Source: Scalesia atractyloides
Lineage: Eukaryota; Streptophyta; Magnoliopsida; Asterales; Asteraceae
Direction: 5' to 3'
DNA: 64,000 nt
Assembly: GCA_947069175.1 (NCBI GenBank)
Contig: CAMTDV010000009.1
Location: 11,603,663-11,667,662, forward strand
In this document: in pieces, positions 22,441 to 34,499 of the stretch
How positions within the stretch are numbered: the stretch's first letter is position 1
Layout: every line of letters begins with the position of its first letter
Notes under the pieces: generated by a model
What the model saw: the letters and a program-made list of their open reading frames with translations, nothing else
Told to the model about the DNA's origin: nothing
Database searches by the model: none
Made by a program: the position numbers and the translations under genes

Positions 22441-23878
22441 TCCACATTGGTTTGTAAATATCTTTCTACTTTAGAATTTTGTTAAAAACAAAAATCCAAA
22501 AAGATGTTTTTAATTTTAAGGGGAGAAATGTTAGAGAAAATACAAAAACATTCGAAAATTTTAAAATCCAAAAACATATAAAAATTCAAAATGTACAAAA
22601 ACATTGAAAAAGACAAAAAGAATTCAGTGTCATAAAAGGAAATGATAGTACATCAGTAGACTATCACAATATACTAAAGAAATGTAAAGTTTTAAAAGTG
22701 ATAAACGAGTCTTACTGTGGATGTGTCGATAGGCTTAACACGTTCAGTAAATTGTTTTCGAGATATAAACTAAATTTTACAACTGCTTAATCTTGAGGAT
22801 TAACACATCTTGGATATATGGACTTAGTACTCCGAAATTTCGTTTGAAAGATTGCCTGATTCTGAGATACGAGGTCTTTATAGATAGTTGATATCTGGGG
22901 TATTATACAAGTTCTTCTGATTTCGCGAAAGCAATGGCCTAGAACTTCTATAATACTTTCGCTATAAACCTCCAAATTGCATGCAATATTGAAAAGTATC
23001 GAAAGATATAATCATATGCAATGCTAAAAAGATTCCTTAACTGGAACACACCTTAAAGACGAGCCTTCATCTCTTTGTCTGTACGGTAGTACTAACCTGA
23101 GCTCTCAAGGTCTCGCACAACCCAGATACAGATATCAATTACGCTATATTCACCTGTAAGATGAAATCTAGGGAGTCTGGATACGGGAGTATATTCAAGA
23201 AGTGGGAACCCTAGATAAGTCAAGTTTCATGAATTCTACCTTAACATATCTTGAAACAGTTGAAAAATGTGGAAAAGCTTAAGTGGACAAACATATCGAC
23301 AATCTAGGTAAACGAGTTTAAAACTTAAAGTCTGCTAAAGGTCAACGGTACTGGTGATATGTCTCAATCAACTGATATGATCTTTACACACGAATTCACA
23401 AAAAATGTCTGTAAATATGTTTGTACATAGTTTACATTACTTATTACATTGTATTTTAGCTTTACAGATTAAAATCAAAAAGATTTTTGGTGTGTTTTAG
23501 CATAAACTTATAAAAATACAAAAAGATTTTATTTCTACATTGTTTTCAACAAACCAATGTTGGAGAACGGATCTTCGAAGTCTGGTAAGATGCTAGAACT
23601 GGTGGGAATCTCTTTGACAACAGGCTGGGAGCTAATATGTTAATCTGAAAAGTCAAAACGATGAAAAGTTCATTAATTTGAAACTTTGATTTTGAAATAT
23701 CAACAGTTTGTTCGTAACAAGTCAAACTGGGGTCATTAACTTGGACTCGGCAGACAAATCGGTTAACCAAGGTCATTAGCTTGGACTTGGTCACTGAGTG
23801 GATTTTCATAACAGACAAAAAGTTGGAAAGTTCAGGGGTCAAAAATGAAAATTTGAAAAAGTTAAAAATTGTGGTTTG
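22441..23878 (+). other. Sirevirus inter-ORF spacer with a second purine tract
   Basis: Non-coding. Just after the RNase H stop, AAGGGGAGAAAT (22518-22529) is followed by GTTAG, resembling the purine tract/LTR junction at 28684-28695 (AAGGGGGAGTC then TGTTGG). Extra purine tracts in this region have been reported for Sireviruses. The remainder is AT-rich with no frame I can support. Confidence 0.5.
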
Positions 23879-24671
23879 GCAAGTTCGGCCGAACTTGCTA
23901 AACAAATCAGGTTTATCAAACAAGCAAGTTCGACCGAACTTGCAAAGTATGGCTGTGTTGTTTTATAGTTAAGTTCGCTCGAACTTGACTGGGCTTTCAT
24001 GATTGGGCTTAGTAAGTTCGCCCGAACTTGACTTGGTATAAATACCAATTAAGTTCGGCCGAACTCACTTATCAGCAAACACACACTCTCTGAGCGAACT
24101 TGAGCTTTGAGAGAATTTGAACGATTTTGGCAATTTCACACCGTATGTTGTCCAAATTAAGTCGGTTTTTGGTGATTAGCACACCAATTACCATAGCTGA
24201 GGTGAGATTTGATCATTGAACTGTGTTTGGACTAGTAATGAACGAAATTAGATAAAAAAAAGTTTAAAATCTGATAAATCTAAGAGTTGTTGGTTAAAAT
24301 TGAACTTAGATTCTTAATCTACACATAAAATCGACCGTATTTGATTGAAGTGAAACGGCTGTTTAATTGTTTTGAACAAGTTGGTCTTTGGAGAAGACGA
24401 CAAGTTCGGCCGAACTTGTTGTCAAGTTCGACCGGACTTGTCTAAAAACAAAAACTGAATAAAGAGAATTGAGATATGTTCGACCGAACTTCAAGTTTTA
24501 GTTTTGAATATAGTGGAAGTTCGTCCGAACTTGGATCTTGAAAACTGAATGTTGTTAATATAAGTTCGCCCGAACTTATCATTCAATGTTGAACATGTGT
24601 TTGATACATGTTCGGGCGAACTTAGGCAGAATGTTGAACACATATATCAAGTTCGCCCGAACTTGATATAA
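23879..24671. repeat. second palindrome array, upstream of the env-position frame
   Basis: Two groups of the TTCGnnCGAA palindrome: five centred at 23888.5, 23933.5, 23978.5, 24021.5 and 24058.5, and seven at 24409.5, 24431.5, 24483.5, 24524.5, 24569.5, 24615.5 and 24656.5. Most intervals are 41-46 bp. The last is a perfect 28-bp palindrome (24643-24670), with 13-base arms around CC, directly before the next reading frame. Confidence 0.9.
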
Positions 24672-27600
24672 ATGTTAGAAAATTTTGTGAATTTTTTCTC
24701 GAAATGCGTGCTAATTGTTTTGCATCATGTTTTTCAGGGACAGGTACCAGCGCGTGTAATCTCTGTTGAGTTCTCCAAAACTCACAACACGTGTATTACG
24801 CTTGACAAATCTATCTGTCCGTCACTGAAGGAGTGCGACAGCATATTGAAGTTTCTAGAGGAAAGCCATATTCGCCGAGCTATTACAGAGCGCACAGTAT
24901 CATATCGATCACACATCGTTCACTTTTGGATGAATGCAAACCTTAGTGCTGGCGAGAAGACAATCACTTCAACAGTACAAGTTGGAAATGAAGTTAAACC
25001 AATTTCTGTGACTGAAGACGATATTCGACGGATTCTGGAATTCAAAGATAATAAAGACGATCTGATTCATTTAGACGAGAAGATGGTGCGTGGTTGTTTC
25101 TTTCGTATGGATTATAAGGGGAGCGTGAACAAACCGACGCTGAAGAAAGGGGAAGTGCCAAACCCCTACAAGCTTTTGATGCATGCTCTAGTTCACACAT
25201 TCAGCCATCGTAAAGCCGGATTAGATGATGTTCAAGACTATTTGGCAACGACGCTTATTCTGAAGAAGCCGTTCAATCTTTCTAAGTTAGTTTTCAGTCA
25301 CATGTCGAAGAACATGGAAGATTCAAGGCTATGCCTATATCCGAGATTTGTTCAGATGTTGATTGACGAAAAGTATCCCAACATTGCACGAGATCCAAAT
25401 GATGTGCTGTATCTAGTTCATCTTGATGAAACGACTATGAAGAAGCTTATCAAGTTCCAGAAACAAACTTCAGCTCCTGTTGCCACGTCGGTATTCGGAG
25501 TCATTAAAGATTCGAATTATATATCGCCACCTGATAACAAGTGGAGAAAGAATGGTAGCGATGACGAGAAAGAGCTTAAAGCTGAGCAAGAATGGTTTAA
25601 GGAATTCAAACCAAAGGCAAGAAGCGAATGGTTTTTAAAGGCAGAAACTGATAAGCCTAAAAAGAAACGTGCTGCAAGAAAGTCGAACTATGCTTGTCGA
25701 CGAGGATGAACCTGAAAATGTTGAAGCAGTTGTTGGTTCAAGCGCTGCAGCTGTTATTGAAAGTCAAGAAACTGTGAAAACGACTCAAGATGATGTTATT
25801 TCTGCTACTTCTGAAAATGAAGATGATTCTGATAAAGAAATTCCTTCTAAAGAGTCAGAAAAGACTGAGGCAGAGATTAGAGCAGAAAAGGAAAGAGAGT
25901 TGGATGCAGATTTTGATCCTAACACTGAAAAAGAGTCTGACGAGGAGAGACCGAAGAAAAAGTCTAAGCGTACAAAGTCTCCAGCAATCGAAATCTCAAA
26001 GAAGACTACAGGTCACCTCAGACCAAAGGTAAAAGAAAAGAGAAGAAAGCTCAGAAGGCTGTAAGTAAGAGGTATAAAAGCAAGTTGAAAAGCACAGAAG
26101 CCACACAAGAACCTTCTGGTGCTCAGGAGAAAGGAGTCACACAAGAACCTCCTCCACAAGAACCTCCTGTTATTGTTCATGCTGAAACTGAAAGGCCAGG
26201 AGTTACACAAGAACCTCCTGTGTCTGATTTTGTTGAAGTTCCTGTCATCCAATCACCTGTTGCTCCGGCGACTTCAAATATTGAAAGTTCTACTCCTAAG
26301 AGGTCAACATCGAAAGCTGCAACACCTAAAGATTCAACGCCAAAGACACCAAGGGGAAATCTATTTGGTGATATGCCACATGGTCCAATCAGTCTCGAAG
26401 ACTTGGATGAGTTTTTCCCAGAGTCTAATTTTGAGATGCTAGAGAAGCGCGTGAAGGCGTTAGAAGAGAAAGTTGCACAGAATGAGGTTGAAAAGGTTGA
26501 ACTTGTTAAAAAGATGAATCAAAGCGAGGTTGAAAAGGAATTACTTGACGACAAAGTAAAGGTGTTAGAGAATGAAAAGGAGTATTTCAAAGCACTAATT
26601 GAAAGTTTGCAAGACGCGAATGAGAAATTGCAGACTGAGATTGTAGATCTAAAGACTATCCAAGCATTGAACGATCGAAATTCAACAGATTGCAGAAAGG
26701 GTTAGCAAACAATCTGAACATTGATTTCATTGCTGAATACGATCATCTGGATCGTCAGGAAGCAAAAGAGCATGCTGAGAAAGAATTAGCTGAAAGTGGT
26801 AAAGGAAAGCATGTTGAGGGTGAAGCCCCTAAATCTTCTGAGACTGCTGAGAAGTCTTCTGATGTTACTGAGAAACCAGTTGAAGATATTTCGAAAGCTT
26901 CTGAGTCTGAAATTCCAAAGGTTGACGAATCTGTCAAGCCTTTTGATCCTATTATTGTTTCTGAAGAAAAAGGCAATGAAGAAGCTGAAAAAGATAATAA
27001 AGAGGATGAAGAGGAAGAAGGTTACCAGGATTGGAATGTTGGTGATGATGATGATGATTACGATCAAGGTGGTGATGATTTTGATCAGGGAGATACAGTT
27101 TAAAGATCACTGAAGCCAAAGTATCTGATGAGTTTGATTTTTCTGATCTTATGAACGATGAGTCGAATAGGATGGAAGATAAAAGTCAGGGGGATTCAGG
27201 GAAGGCAGGGCCTTCAGATGATATAGATTTATCAGATATTGATCGTTCTGCGAAGCCTGTGACTGCAGTACCCACGAAGCCTTTAATGCTAATCTTGGAA
27301 CACAATGTGGAAGAAGGTGAGTTTGTACATAATTACTCGAAAGAAGATTTGGCGAGACTAGTTGAAGTTGAAGCTGAGAACTTAGAGTTTGATTTTGAGG
27401 AAGTTATGAATGTTAACACATTTGAACCAAAAGAGTATCAGTATGAGAGAAGGTTTGAAGCTGATGAGTACAATCGAGTGATAGTTGAAGATTGGTCCTC
27501 AGATGATGAATCAGATCAGAAAGCTAAGTACGTCGGTCAAAATTCAGAAAGTTTTCCTACGTTTGAAGAGATGTACAAACAACTTGATGAAGATATGATT

Positions 27601-28202
27601 AAAGATAAGATTGTGAAGCGTTACGAGAAGGAAAGATTCCTAAGCCGATGACCAAAGAAGAGATAGCTGAAGCGAAAAAGTCCTGGTTCAGGGGGATGCC
27701 ACGTGAACGTAAGTTTCGACGTCCACTAGCATTCTTCACCAGAAATAAAGATGTTTCTTTGGAAGATATACTGAGTTGGGGATGGTTTAAAGAGCTCAAT
27801 GTATATGCAATCAAAAGGGAATTTGGAGTGCAATACTTCAAATATCTTGCTGATTTCAAAACATTGCCGTACTGGGATATGGAAGAGTTAGTACAAACAG
27901 TGAATGTTACTTATCAGATGAAGACAATATATCAGTTGTCGTGGAAGATGATTAAGTACGAAGCTGTTAAAGGTTGGAATTACTGGAAGCCGTTTATTCC
28001 AGGACGAAGGGTTAAGATCAATAAGGTTACAGGGGAAAATGACATAACGTTAATTACGAAACGTCCTAGAGCCATGAGGAATATGCCACTTATGCCGATC
28101 GAACAGAACTTCTATCCTCTATTCAAGTGGTGGCAGATAGATCCAGCTACTTGTGAAGCAGTGATCGTGTTAAAATTTGAAGATCATCTGGATATTGCTT
28201 AG
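24672..28202 (+). pseudogene. Sirevirus env-position protein (extra 3' ORF), broken
   Basis: A long coding region between pol and the 3' LTR, as in SIRE-type elements. The first segment (24672-25709) is a 345-codon frame with a globular region (residues about 30-290, including ERTVSYRSHIVHFWMN and SVTEDDIRRILEFKD), then a basic tail. The TTTTTCAG at about 24731-24738 could be a splice acceptor, making codons before it intron. Next come acidic/Lys-rich and Pro-rich linkers (25710-26400), a heptad-rich coiled coil (about 26430-26680), another acidic stretch, and a C-terminal domain (27690-28202) rich in Trp and Tyr. Frames change near 25690, 26065, 26700, 27103 and 27650. I see no convincing signal peptide or membrane segment, so 'envelope' describes position only. 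Its function is unknown. Confidence 0.75.
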
Positions 28203-28683
28203 GAACGGGTTGAAGTGATGGGTTTATCAGGGAATGAGAGGTTTATGGAGGACGATAAGGATTCTAGATCCTCAGTGGCTTGTGAACTGCTCGAAAGAAG
28301 ATATCAAAACCTTGTTCTACAACAAGATTGTTTTTTAAGAACGTGAAAAGGTACAAGCTATGCAGTTTCAAAAGGTTGTGAACGTTTGTTATGCACGTGA
28401 AGTAAATTCTGGAAAAATGTGGCAAACAAAGTGGAGGGATCTGGAGAGTTGAGTTTCTAAAAGAAGAAACCAGAAATGAGGTGATTAAAGAAAGAATGGA
28501 AAAAGCGGCAAGGCAAAGTTCGCTAAGAATGGCTAACTTTAAAAGACCACCGCCAACTAATCAACGCCTGATCCAAAGCAAGAACGACGAAGGAAGCCAT
28601 TCAAGAACTTCTTCGGTCGTGTACGTTAACGTATTATATGAAGACAGAGTTTTGAAAACTGATACAAGACGAAGACGATATCC
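28203..28683 (+). other. Sirevirus 3' untranslated region
   Basis: From the end of the env-position frame to the purine tract. Short frames such as 28481-28741 run through into the LTR and are not supported as genes. Confidence 0.6.
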
Positions 28684-28694
28684 AAGGGGGAGTC
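28684..28694 (+). other. polypurine tract
   Basis: AAGGGGGAGTC immediately precedes the 3' LTR start TGTTGG at 28695. It would prime plus-strand DNA synthesis. Confidence 0.9.
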
Positions 28695-29094
28695 TGTTGG
28701 TGCATAATGTCTATGTCATAGTCTTATATCGAGTTGTATAGTATAGAGCTGAATAGGCTAGGTATACAAAGTATTTATGTTTGTATTAGCCAAGTTCGCC
28801 ATGAAGTTCATGTAAAGGCATGTTCGGCCGAACTTGCATAGGCAAGTTCGGGCGAACTTGTGTCTCCCAGGGGCGAACTTGTGTCTCTATAAATACCTAG
28901 CTAGCCTACTTCATTTGAAACTTTGGCATTTCAGAGGCGAAGCTCTGTCAGTTTATAACCAGAACGTTTGATCTATAAAACTGACGATTAACTGATTAAA
29001 TCTTGTCTATTGGTAAATACAACGTAATATTTCGCTATTATGGACGTTATATATATCAAATTTAGGTTCCTAAGCATCGAGAATCGGTCCTACA
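28695..29094 (+). repeat. Sirevirus 3' LTR
   Basis: 400 bp, starting TGTTGGTGCATAATG and ending GGTCCTACA. Palindromes are centred near 28827.5 and 28851.5, with TATAAAT at 28888. It differs from the 5' LTR at about fifteen positions plus four small indels, including a 2-bp TA expansion near its end. Confidence 0.95.
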
Positions 29095-29099
29095 AACTT

Positions 29100-29901
29100 T
29101 TTGAGGAAATGAGTGAGGTCAAATATAATCTGTTGTCATGCTTATTTTATGAATGTTTCGTTAATTTTGTTTCAAACCGAGTGGAGTCAAATTGGGGTTT
29201 CTTTTTTTCTTTTTTTTCAAAAGTTCTAATTAATCTCTTTTGATTATACGTGCCAGCTTTTCCGTTATACCCATTACATTTTCTGTGTATGAGTCAGATC
29301 CTTTATAATACATTATGATTGTACGATATAAATTTGATTTACTTTATGTTTTGATCTAATCGCAATGCTAATATAGGTTACTTTGAGTTCGATCAGATAT
29401 GTCGAAATGCACGTTTTCATATGGTTAACGCATCACATAACGTTTGGACTAATCCATTCGATGTTTGCGATGTACCGCGCCGCAACGCGCACAAGTGTTT
29501 TTCCTAGTTAAGTTTACTTTAGAATATAAAAGTAGTTATATTCGTTCTATATTTGTATTTACGGTTATAAATGTGTATTCTTTTATTTTATTTGTATACA
29601 ATTTGTTTAACTCTTAACATCGACAAATTCTATATTGTAAAAAACGTCACAATGCACTTTCCTGTGAGGAGGAACTAGTTATTTTAAGAATAAGATTTAT
29701 TAAACCAAACAGTTGTAAATAACATTCTTAAACAAAATTGTCAATTCGATTATATTATTCTCATATATTACTCACAATCATTGACACAAAAATCTCATTT
29801 CCAACCATTGATGCTAAGGGCTTTCATTATTCAGTCAGTTACCAGTACTCAATTTTGATAACTCCGGCAACTGGATTTGCGATGGTTGCGAAGGCTTCTT
29901 T
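29100..29901. other. AT-rich spacer, gene-like at its right end
   Basis: Mostly AT-rich. A phrase CGCGCCGCAACGCGCAC at about 29478 resembles the modules at 13211. At 29850-29901 the sequence becomes balanced in composition and is open in two frames. One of these stays open if the CACTA element and one TTT copy are removed, so the CACTA may have hit a gene fragment. Confidence 0.35.
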
Positions 29902-29917
29902 CACTACAAGAAAATGA

Positions 29918-30290
29918 AGCTAATGCAACTCCGATAAAATGTTGCATTAGGCCTTGAAATGGTTGCATTAGACTTAGTGCAACCTTTTACCAAGGGCTGC
30001 ATTAAGTAAAGTTGCATTAGATCTAATGCAACCTTTTTGTTAGATAAAGCAACTTTTTTTGAAAAGGTTGCATTACTATTCAAATGAAACCCTTTTTATA
30101 ATGCAACCTTTTTACATGCAATGCAACTTTTTAACACTCAATTGCAACCTTTCCTACCTCAAATGCAACCTTTACTATACTAAAATGCAACTTTTTTTTA
30201 CATCAAATGCAACACTTATTTTACCTTTTAGTTAGAGCAAATGCAATCTTTCTTACAATCAAAGGCAACTTTGTAATATGTATTTAATTT
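29918..30290. repeat. CACTA 3' subterminal repeats
   Basis: About fifteen copies, in both orientations, of a word based on TGCAACCTTTT (or AAAGGTTGCATT), spaced 15-35 bp apart. Known CACTA elements carry such arrays as sites for their own DNA-binding protein. Confidence 0.8.
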
Positions 30291-30335
30291 AATTGCTATT
30301 AGTTGAAATGCATTCAATCCCAATTGCAGCAGAAT

Positions 30336-30373
<38 letters not shown>

Positions 30374-31481
30374 TTAATAGTCAAATGATGTACTTTAACA
30401 TACTTGTTCAAAGTCAGATAACAGCAGTTACCACAAAGTAACAATTACATTAATAAAGAGAAATAAAAACATTCTACTCTTCTCGATCTTCAGTTGGTAG
30501 TTGTTTCATCACCTTCCAGATCATAGCTTCCAAAGTTTGTAGTCGGTTGCCAATATCTTTTTAAAGGCTCTTTTGTGAAATGATAAGCATGAACCAAGGA
30601 TCTTGGGACGTGAGGTTCTTTTCCTCTTATGGAGTCAAATGTAAAAGAAATAGTAATAAGTATTGTTCTAAATATATTTTCTGAACTTAGAAAATATGAA
30701 TACTAGCTTATATTTTCAATATCCTCAGCGGCGGCCAACTTAGTTCTTCAATCCGTAATTTCAAGTTTTGATCATTTATATTCTCAATCTTCTCAGTTAG
30801 AAGAAAGATCTACAAAATAAGGCGTTGGTAAAAACCCTAACGTTGGCCATTCTACTAGAAACTTAAACAAAAATAATTAGAAAAACATTACTTTACCCTG
30901 TAAATCTTATGATCGAATACATCGAAATTATAAGTTCAGCATTTGGATGAATTTAACTGCTTAAAATGCATTGCACAAATTAGGAATGCTAACTTAATAA
31001 TTTGGTCTTGGATATAACTTAAAAGCAAGTTCATTGTAGTTAAAATCCAAAGTACCTTTGACTTTATTTCATTAAGAACATCTCCGGAAGTGCTCTCGCT
31101 TAGGTACCTAATATTGTGTATTACAGGCTGCAAATTAATAAAATTTAGAACCCAACCAGTACAAAAGGATCATTAAAGATTTCATACATACCTCTTCCTT
31201 GTTTAAAGGGTGAAAATAAACTTTCAAAGTTTTCAGACATTTAATTCAATCAAAGGGAGGTCAAAGACTTCATGATAAAGAACATCATAAACCTGAACCC
31301 AAGCAAAAAAAAACACGCTATTTAGATTTTCATTAATACCATATGAATACATGTTCAGGAGAAGTCAAAAGTACAAAATTTGAATTGTAGTGAACCAGCA
31401 TACCTAGCAAGTGTTCTACAGCACAGTACTTGATGTTGATGGGCGGGGTTTAGGTCATTAAGAATAACAATTGTGGAGTAA

Positions 31482-31763
31482 GGGGCTGTTTGGCAACATC
31501 TGAATAGTCAAGTGATGAACCTGTAAGAGGTCTGAACCACTAAGAGTTGAATCAGTAAGAGGTCTGAACTATTAAGAGCCAGTATAATGCTCAACCGTTC
31601 AGAGGCAAATGCTTGACCAATTCAGATTTGGTGGTCTTAACCATTCAGACTCAGTATAATGCTTAACCATTCAGAGACAAATGTCTTAACCATTCAGACA
31701 TCTGCTAGCAAAACAAACAATCTTAACCATTAAGTGCCCATTAAGAGCTAAACAAACAGCCCC
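31482..31763. mobile_element. MITE, Harbinger-like, GGGGCTGTTTG ends
   Basis: A 282-bp element with inverted ends GGGGCTGTTTGGCAA and, from the other side, GGGGCTGTTTGTTTAG, flanked by TAA on both sides (31479-31481, 31764-31766). Inside are several direct copies of CTTAACCATTCAGA and of its relatives. Non-coding. Without the TAA flanks it could be mistaken for a hAT MITE, but no 8-bp duplication matches. Confidence 0.7.
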
Positions 31764-32861
31764 TAAGTCTAACTTTTGTCAAGTCATCCAGATTAAGTTT
31801 CTAAGCAACTCTCTCCACCACATCATCATGCGTATGCAATTTTGACCAACCGATTTCTGTCAACAGTTACAATACCATTTTCATTTACGGAATACAGGAT
31901 TTATATGAGTAAGAAAACCAATTCACAGTTCAAGACATAAATCATCTTCCTAAGGTCTCCCCATAGACCTTAAATAAACTATCTGCAAAGTGCAAATGGC
32001 AAGAAAATTCACGATCGTTTCTTCCTAACTCGAGATATTTCAAAATAAAAATATGGTGAAACATAACACAACTGGCGATATGATACGAACCAGATAGCAA
32101 TGCTTCAAGTCTGCATAGTATAGACACTCCAAAAGACAACAGAAGCTAGATTGATAAGTGCACACAACTTAAAACAACTTTATTTCTACTTTGATTCTGC
32201 AGATAACAATATCAAACTAAACTAATTCTTCCAATCTAATAATTATCTTGTCAAATTGCAATCTTTAGATCTTATCACTAATTATCCCATGAAGATCCTT
32301 ATTCTAATATTTCAGTTTTTTTTATGAGAGAGAGCATGGTAGGTATTTATTGGTTTGGCTGTGTGGATTTCTCTGTAAGTCTATTCAAGGACAATGGTGC
32401 TATACATTATGGGTGATGTTGCTATAACAAATTTCATTTTCATTAGAATACCATTGTATAAAAAAATAATATAAATGACATTTTGATAGTCTGATTACCT
32501 TTTTGGATGCTTCAACACATTTAGCAGCATCTTGGTACTCTCCCTCACCATCATCACCCATACCAGAACATAGTCTACAACCCTCGCATTGGTGTATGTT
32601 GGCATTCTCCCTACACTATTTACGAGTTAAACGAAAGTGGCTAGATTTGATAATAAAAAAAGACTTCAAAATACGTATTTTACTTTAATAAAACAAAATT
32701 TTCCTTTGTAAAGTGTAAAGGGGGCCACACGTGGAAATAGAAAATATGCAAAACTAATCAATCACTAGAAGTCGTTGGCAATGTTTTGTAATAGACAATC
32801 AATAAAAAACGTACACGTGGGTACACTAAATGATCGGGCTAAGATGTAATATAAGCCCAAG

Positions 32862-33322
32862 CATAGTTATCAAAGGCGCTAGGCGCACTCAAGGCGCATA
32901 GGCCTCGCCTGGGGCCTAGGCGCAAAGCGCAAAGAAAACGAGGGTCCTGAGAAAAATAAAGCGAATAATGAAAGAAATTAAAAAATATTATATGTATACG
33001 AAAAAGAATACTATTCTTCAGATAAAAAAAATCTATTATATAACACTTTATATCATCTATTTAGTACCAAAAGTTCTAAAGTATTAGTGTATTAGCGTAG
33101 AAAAATAGTTTTCCTTAGATAATAGTAGAAATCTACTAGAATCTTGTCGGAATGTAGAGAATTTGGCTGGAAACTCTCCGGATTCTAGGAATCTTGCCGG
33201 AATGTATGCTTGAACCATCACCTGGAAAACTAAAGCGCAATTTCCTCGACTTAAAGCGCAACTGCCTGCCTCACCTGAAAAATGGGCCTAGGCGCAAGAG
33301 GCGATGGCTTTTAACAACTATG
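32862..33322. mobile_element. hAT-type MITE, AGGCGC-rich, with 8-bp target duplication
   Basis: A 461-bp element flanked by the perfect 8-bp repeat AGCCCAAG (32854-32861, 33323-33330), diagnostic of hAT elements. The ends are CATAGTTATCAAAGGCGC and, inverted, CATAGTTGTTAAAAGCC. Both ends are rich in AGGCGCA words and the middle is AT-rich. Non-coding. Nested in the CACTA element. Confidence 0.85.
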
Positions 33323-33330
33323 AGCCCAAG

Positions 33331-34147
33331 TTCATACAAATTTTGCATACAAGCTTAACAACATACCTGGGCATTAACATCAGTTGCACACAAATGAAAA
33401 CATTGTTCAAAATAAAGTTCACAGGTCTTACAGAAGTTCGAATTTTTGGCTACAAGATGGTTTAAATAGTAAAGCACGTGAAACATAAACAAATAAGCTT
33501 AGTTAACCATACGTATTAGGCTATGGGGTGTGCTCCACCTTTCCCCCCATCCCCCACCTTAGCGCCATGTCACTCTCCCCTTACACCTCATCCTCCTACC
33601 CCATGCAAGGGTGTGGTTCCCCTTCCCCTCAGCCATAACCTCTTATTATTTCCGACTCAAAATTTCACGATCTCTTGATACCTAAAATTTCCACATTGTT
33701 TTTATCTGAGGTCATAAGATCTCAAAGTACATTTGCTCTCCTAGTGATATCAAAAGATCCCCATTATCTATAAATAAAAAAAAATCAACCCAGCTATGTT
33801 CGTAACATAAGAAAATGATCATATGTCATATTAGTCTTTTAAATTCATAAAATTAATTAAGATCGTTAACTGCTAGTGTAAAAGGCTTGGCAATGGATTT
33901 AACCCTTTTTCTAAATTTTAAAAATCAACAGAAATATATATGTATATAGAATTCAAATATAGCTAAAACTCATTGTACACATGTTATCTAATCTTATAGT
34001 CACCGATTTAAATCTCATGATAACTTGATTGTCGAGACCATTTGAAATCCTCCTGGCATAATATACCCCCTCAAACGCATACCTTCCACAAATTTAACAG
34101 CCAAATTCAATATTTTTAATTGAAACCCTAAATGTCATTGAAGAGCA
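33331..34147. other. CACTA interior without recognisable coding sequence
   Basis: AT-rich apart from a C-rich patch at 33530-33640. No frame, motif or terminal repeat found. Confidence 0.4.
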
Positions 34148-34499
34148 ATTGATAGATGAAAAAAAATACCTCCGCTCAGGGCTAAAGTCAGAATTGAAGC
34201 GATGAATGTGGAGCGACAAGGAGTCTGGCAGTGACGATGGGTCGTCTAGTGTTGTAGGGGTGGTTCGTCGGTCACTCAGCGACGATTAATCAGCAGTAGT
34301 GCAGTTGGGGAAATCGATTGGAGGAGAGGGAAATATGAGAATGAGAGGGAAATTAGGAAAATTTGGGGAAATGGGTATCTGATTGGAATTTGGGGTGGGA
34401 AACTAAAATTAAAGTAGTAAAAGTTAAAAAATAAACATAAACCCTATATGATAAAAATTATAAAACGTTAGTTTAAAATTTGATTTAGATATTTTAGTT

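Larger units (their letters stand above)
14109..29094 (+). mobile_element. Ty1/copia Sirevirus (SIRE/Maximus-type) retrotransposon, 15.0 kb
   Basis: A complete insertion. The 5-bp target duplication AACTT (14104-14108, 29095-29099) flanks LTRs of 401 and 400 bp. The order is LTR, tRNA-Met primer site, palindrome-rich leader, gag, protease-integrase-RT-RNase H (the copia order), a long spacer with palindromes, an extra env-position reading frame, purine tract, LTR. The extra 3' frame, large gag and element length are hallmarks of Sireviruses. The LTRs differ by about fifteen substitutions and four small indels, so it is not brand new. All reading frames are broken, so the copy needs help in trans to move. 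Confidence 0.93.
30478..34420 (-). pseudogene. CACTA internal region with relics of a minus-strand gene
   Basis: At 30562-30478 the minus strand reads a C-terminal-like helix (NRLQTLEAMIWKVMKQLP) ending in a TAG stop, and a second Glu/Lys/Leu-rich helical stretch lies near 30780-30720. Both resemble the coiled-coil tails of plant transposase ORFs. Around 34410-34190 the strand is GC-richer and could be the 5' leader and first exon. Between them I find no continuous coding sequence, and two MITEs are inserted. The assignment to a transposase is inferred from position in the element. Confidence 0.4.

Noticed and set aside
26755..27067. Minus-strand frames rich in Ser, Ile and Phe
   Set aside because: Shadows of the acidic coding segment of the env-position frame on the plus strand.
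24672..28202. A true envelope glycoprotein
   Set aside because: Only its position matches; no signal peptide, membrane anchor or cleavage site could be seen.
31482..31763. hAT classification of the GGGGCTGTTTG MITE
   Set aside because: No matching 8-bp flanks, whereas TAA is present on both sides.
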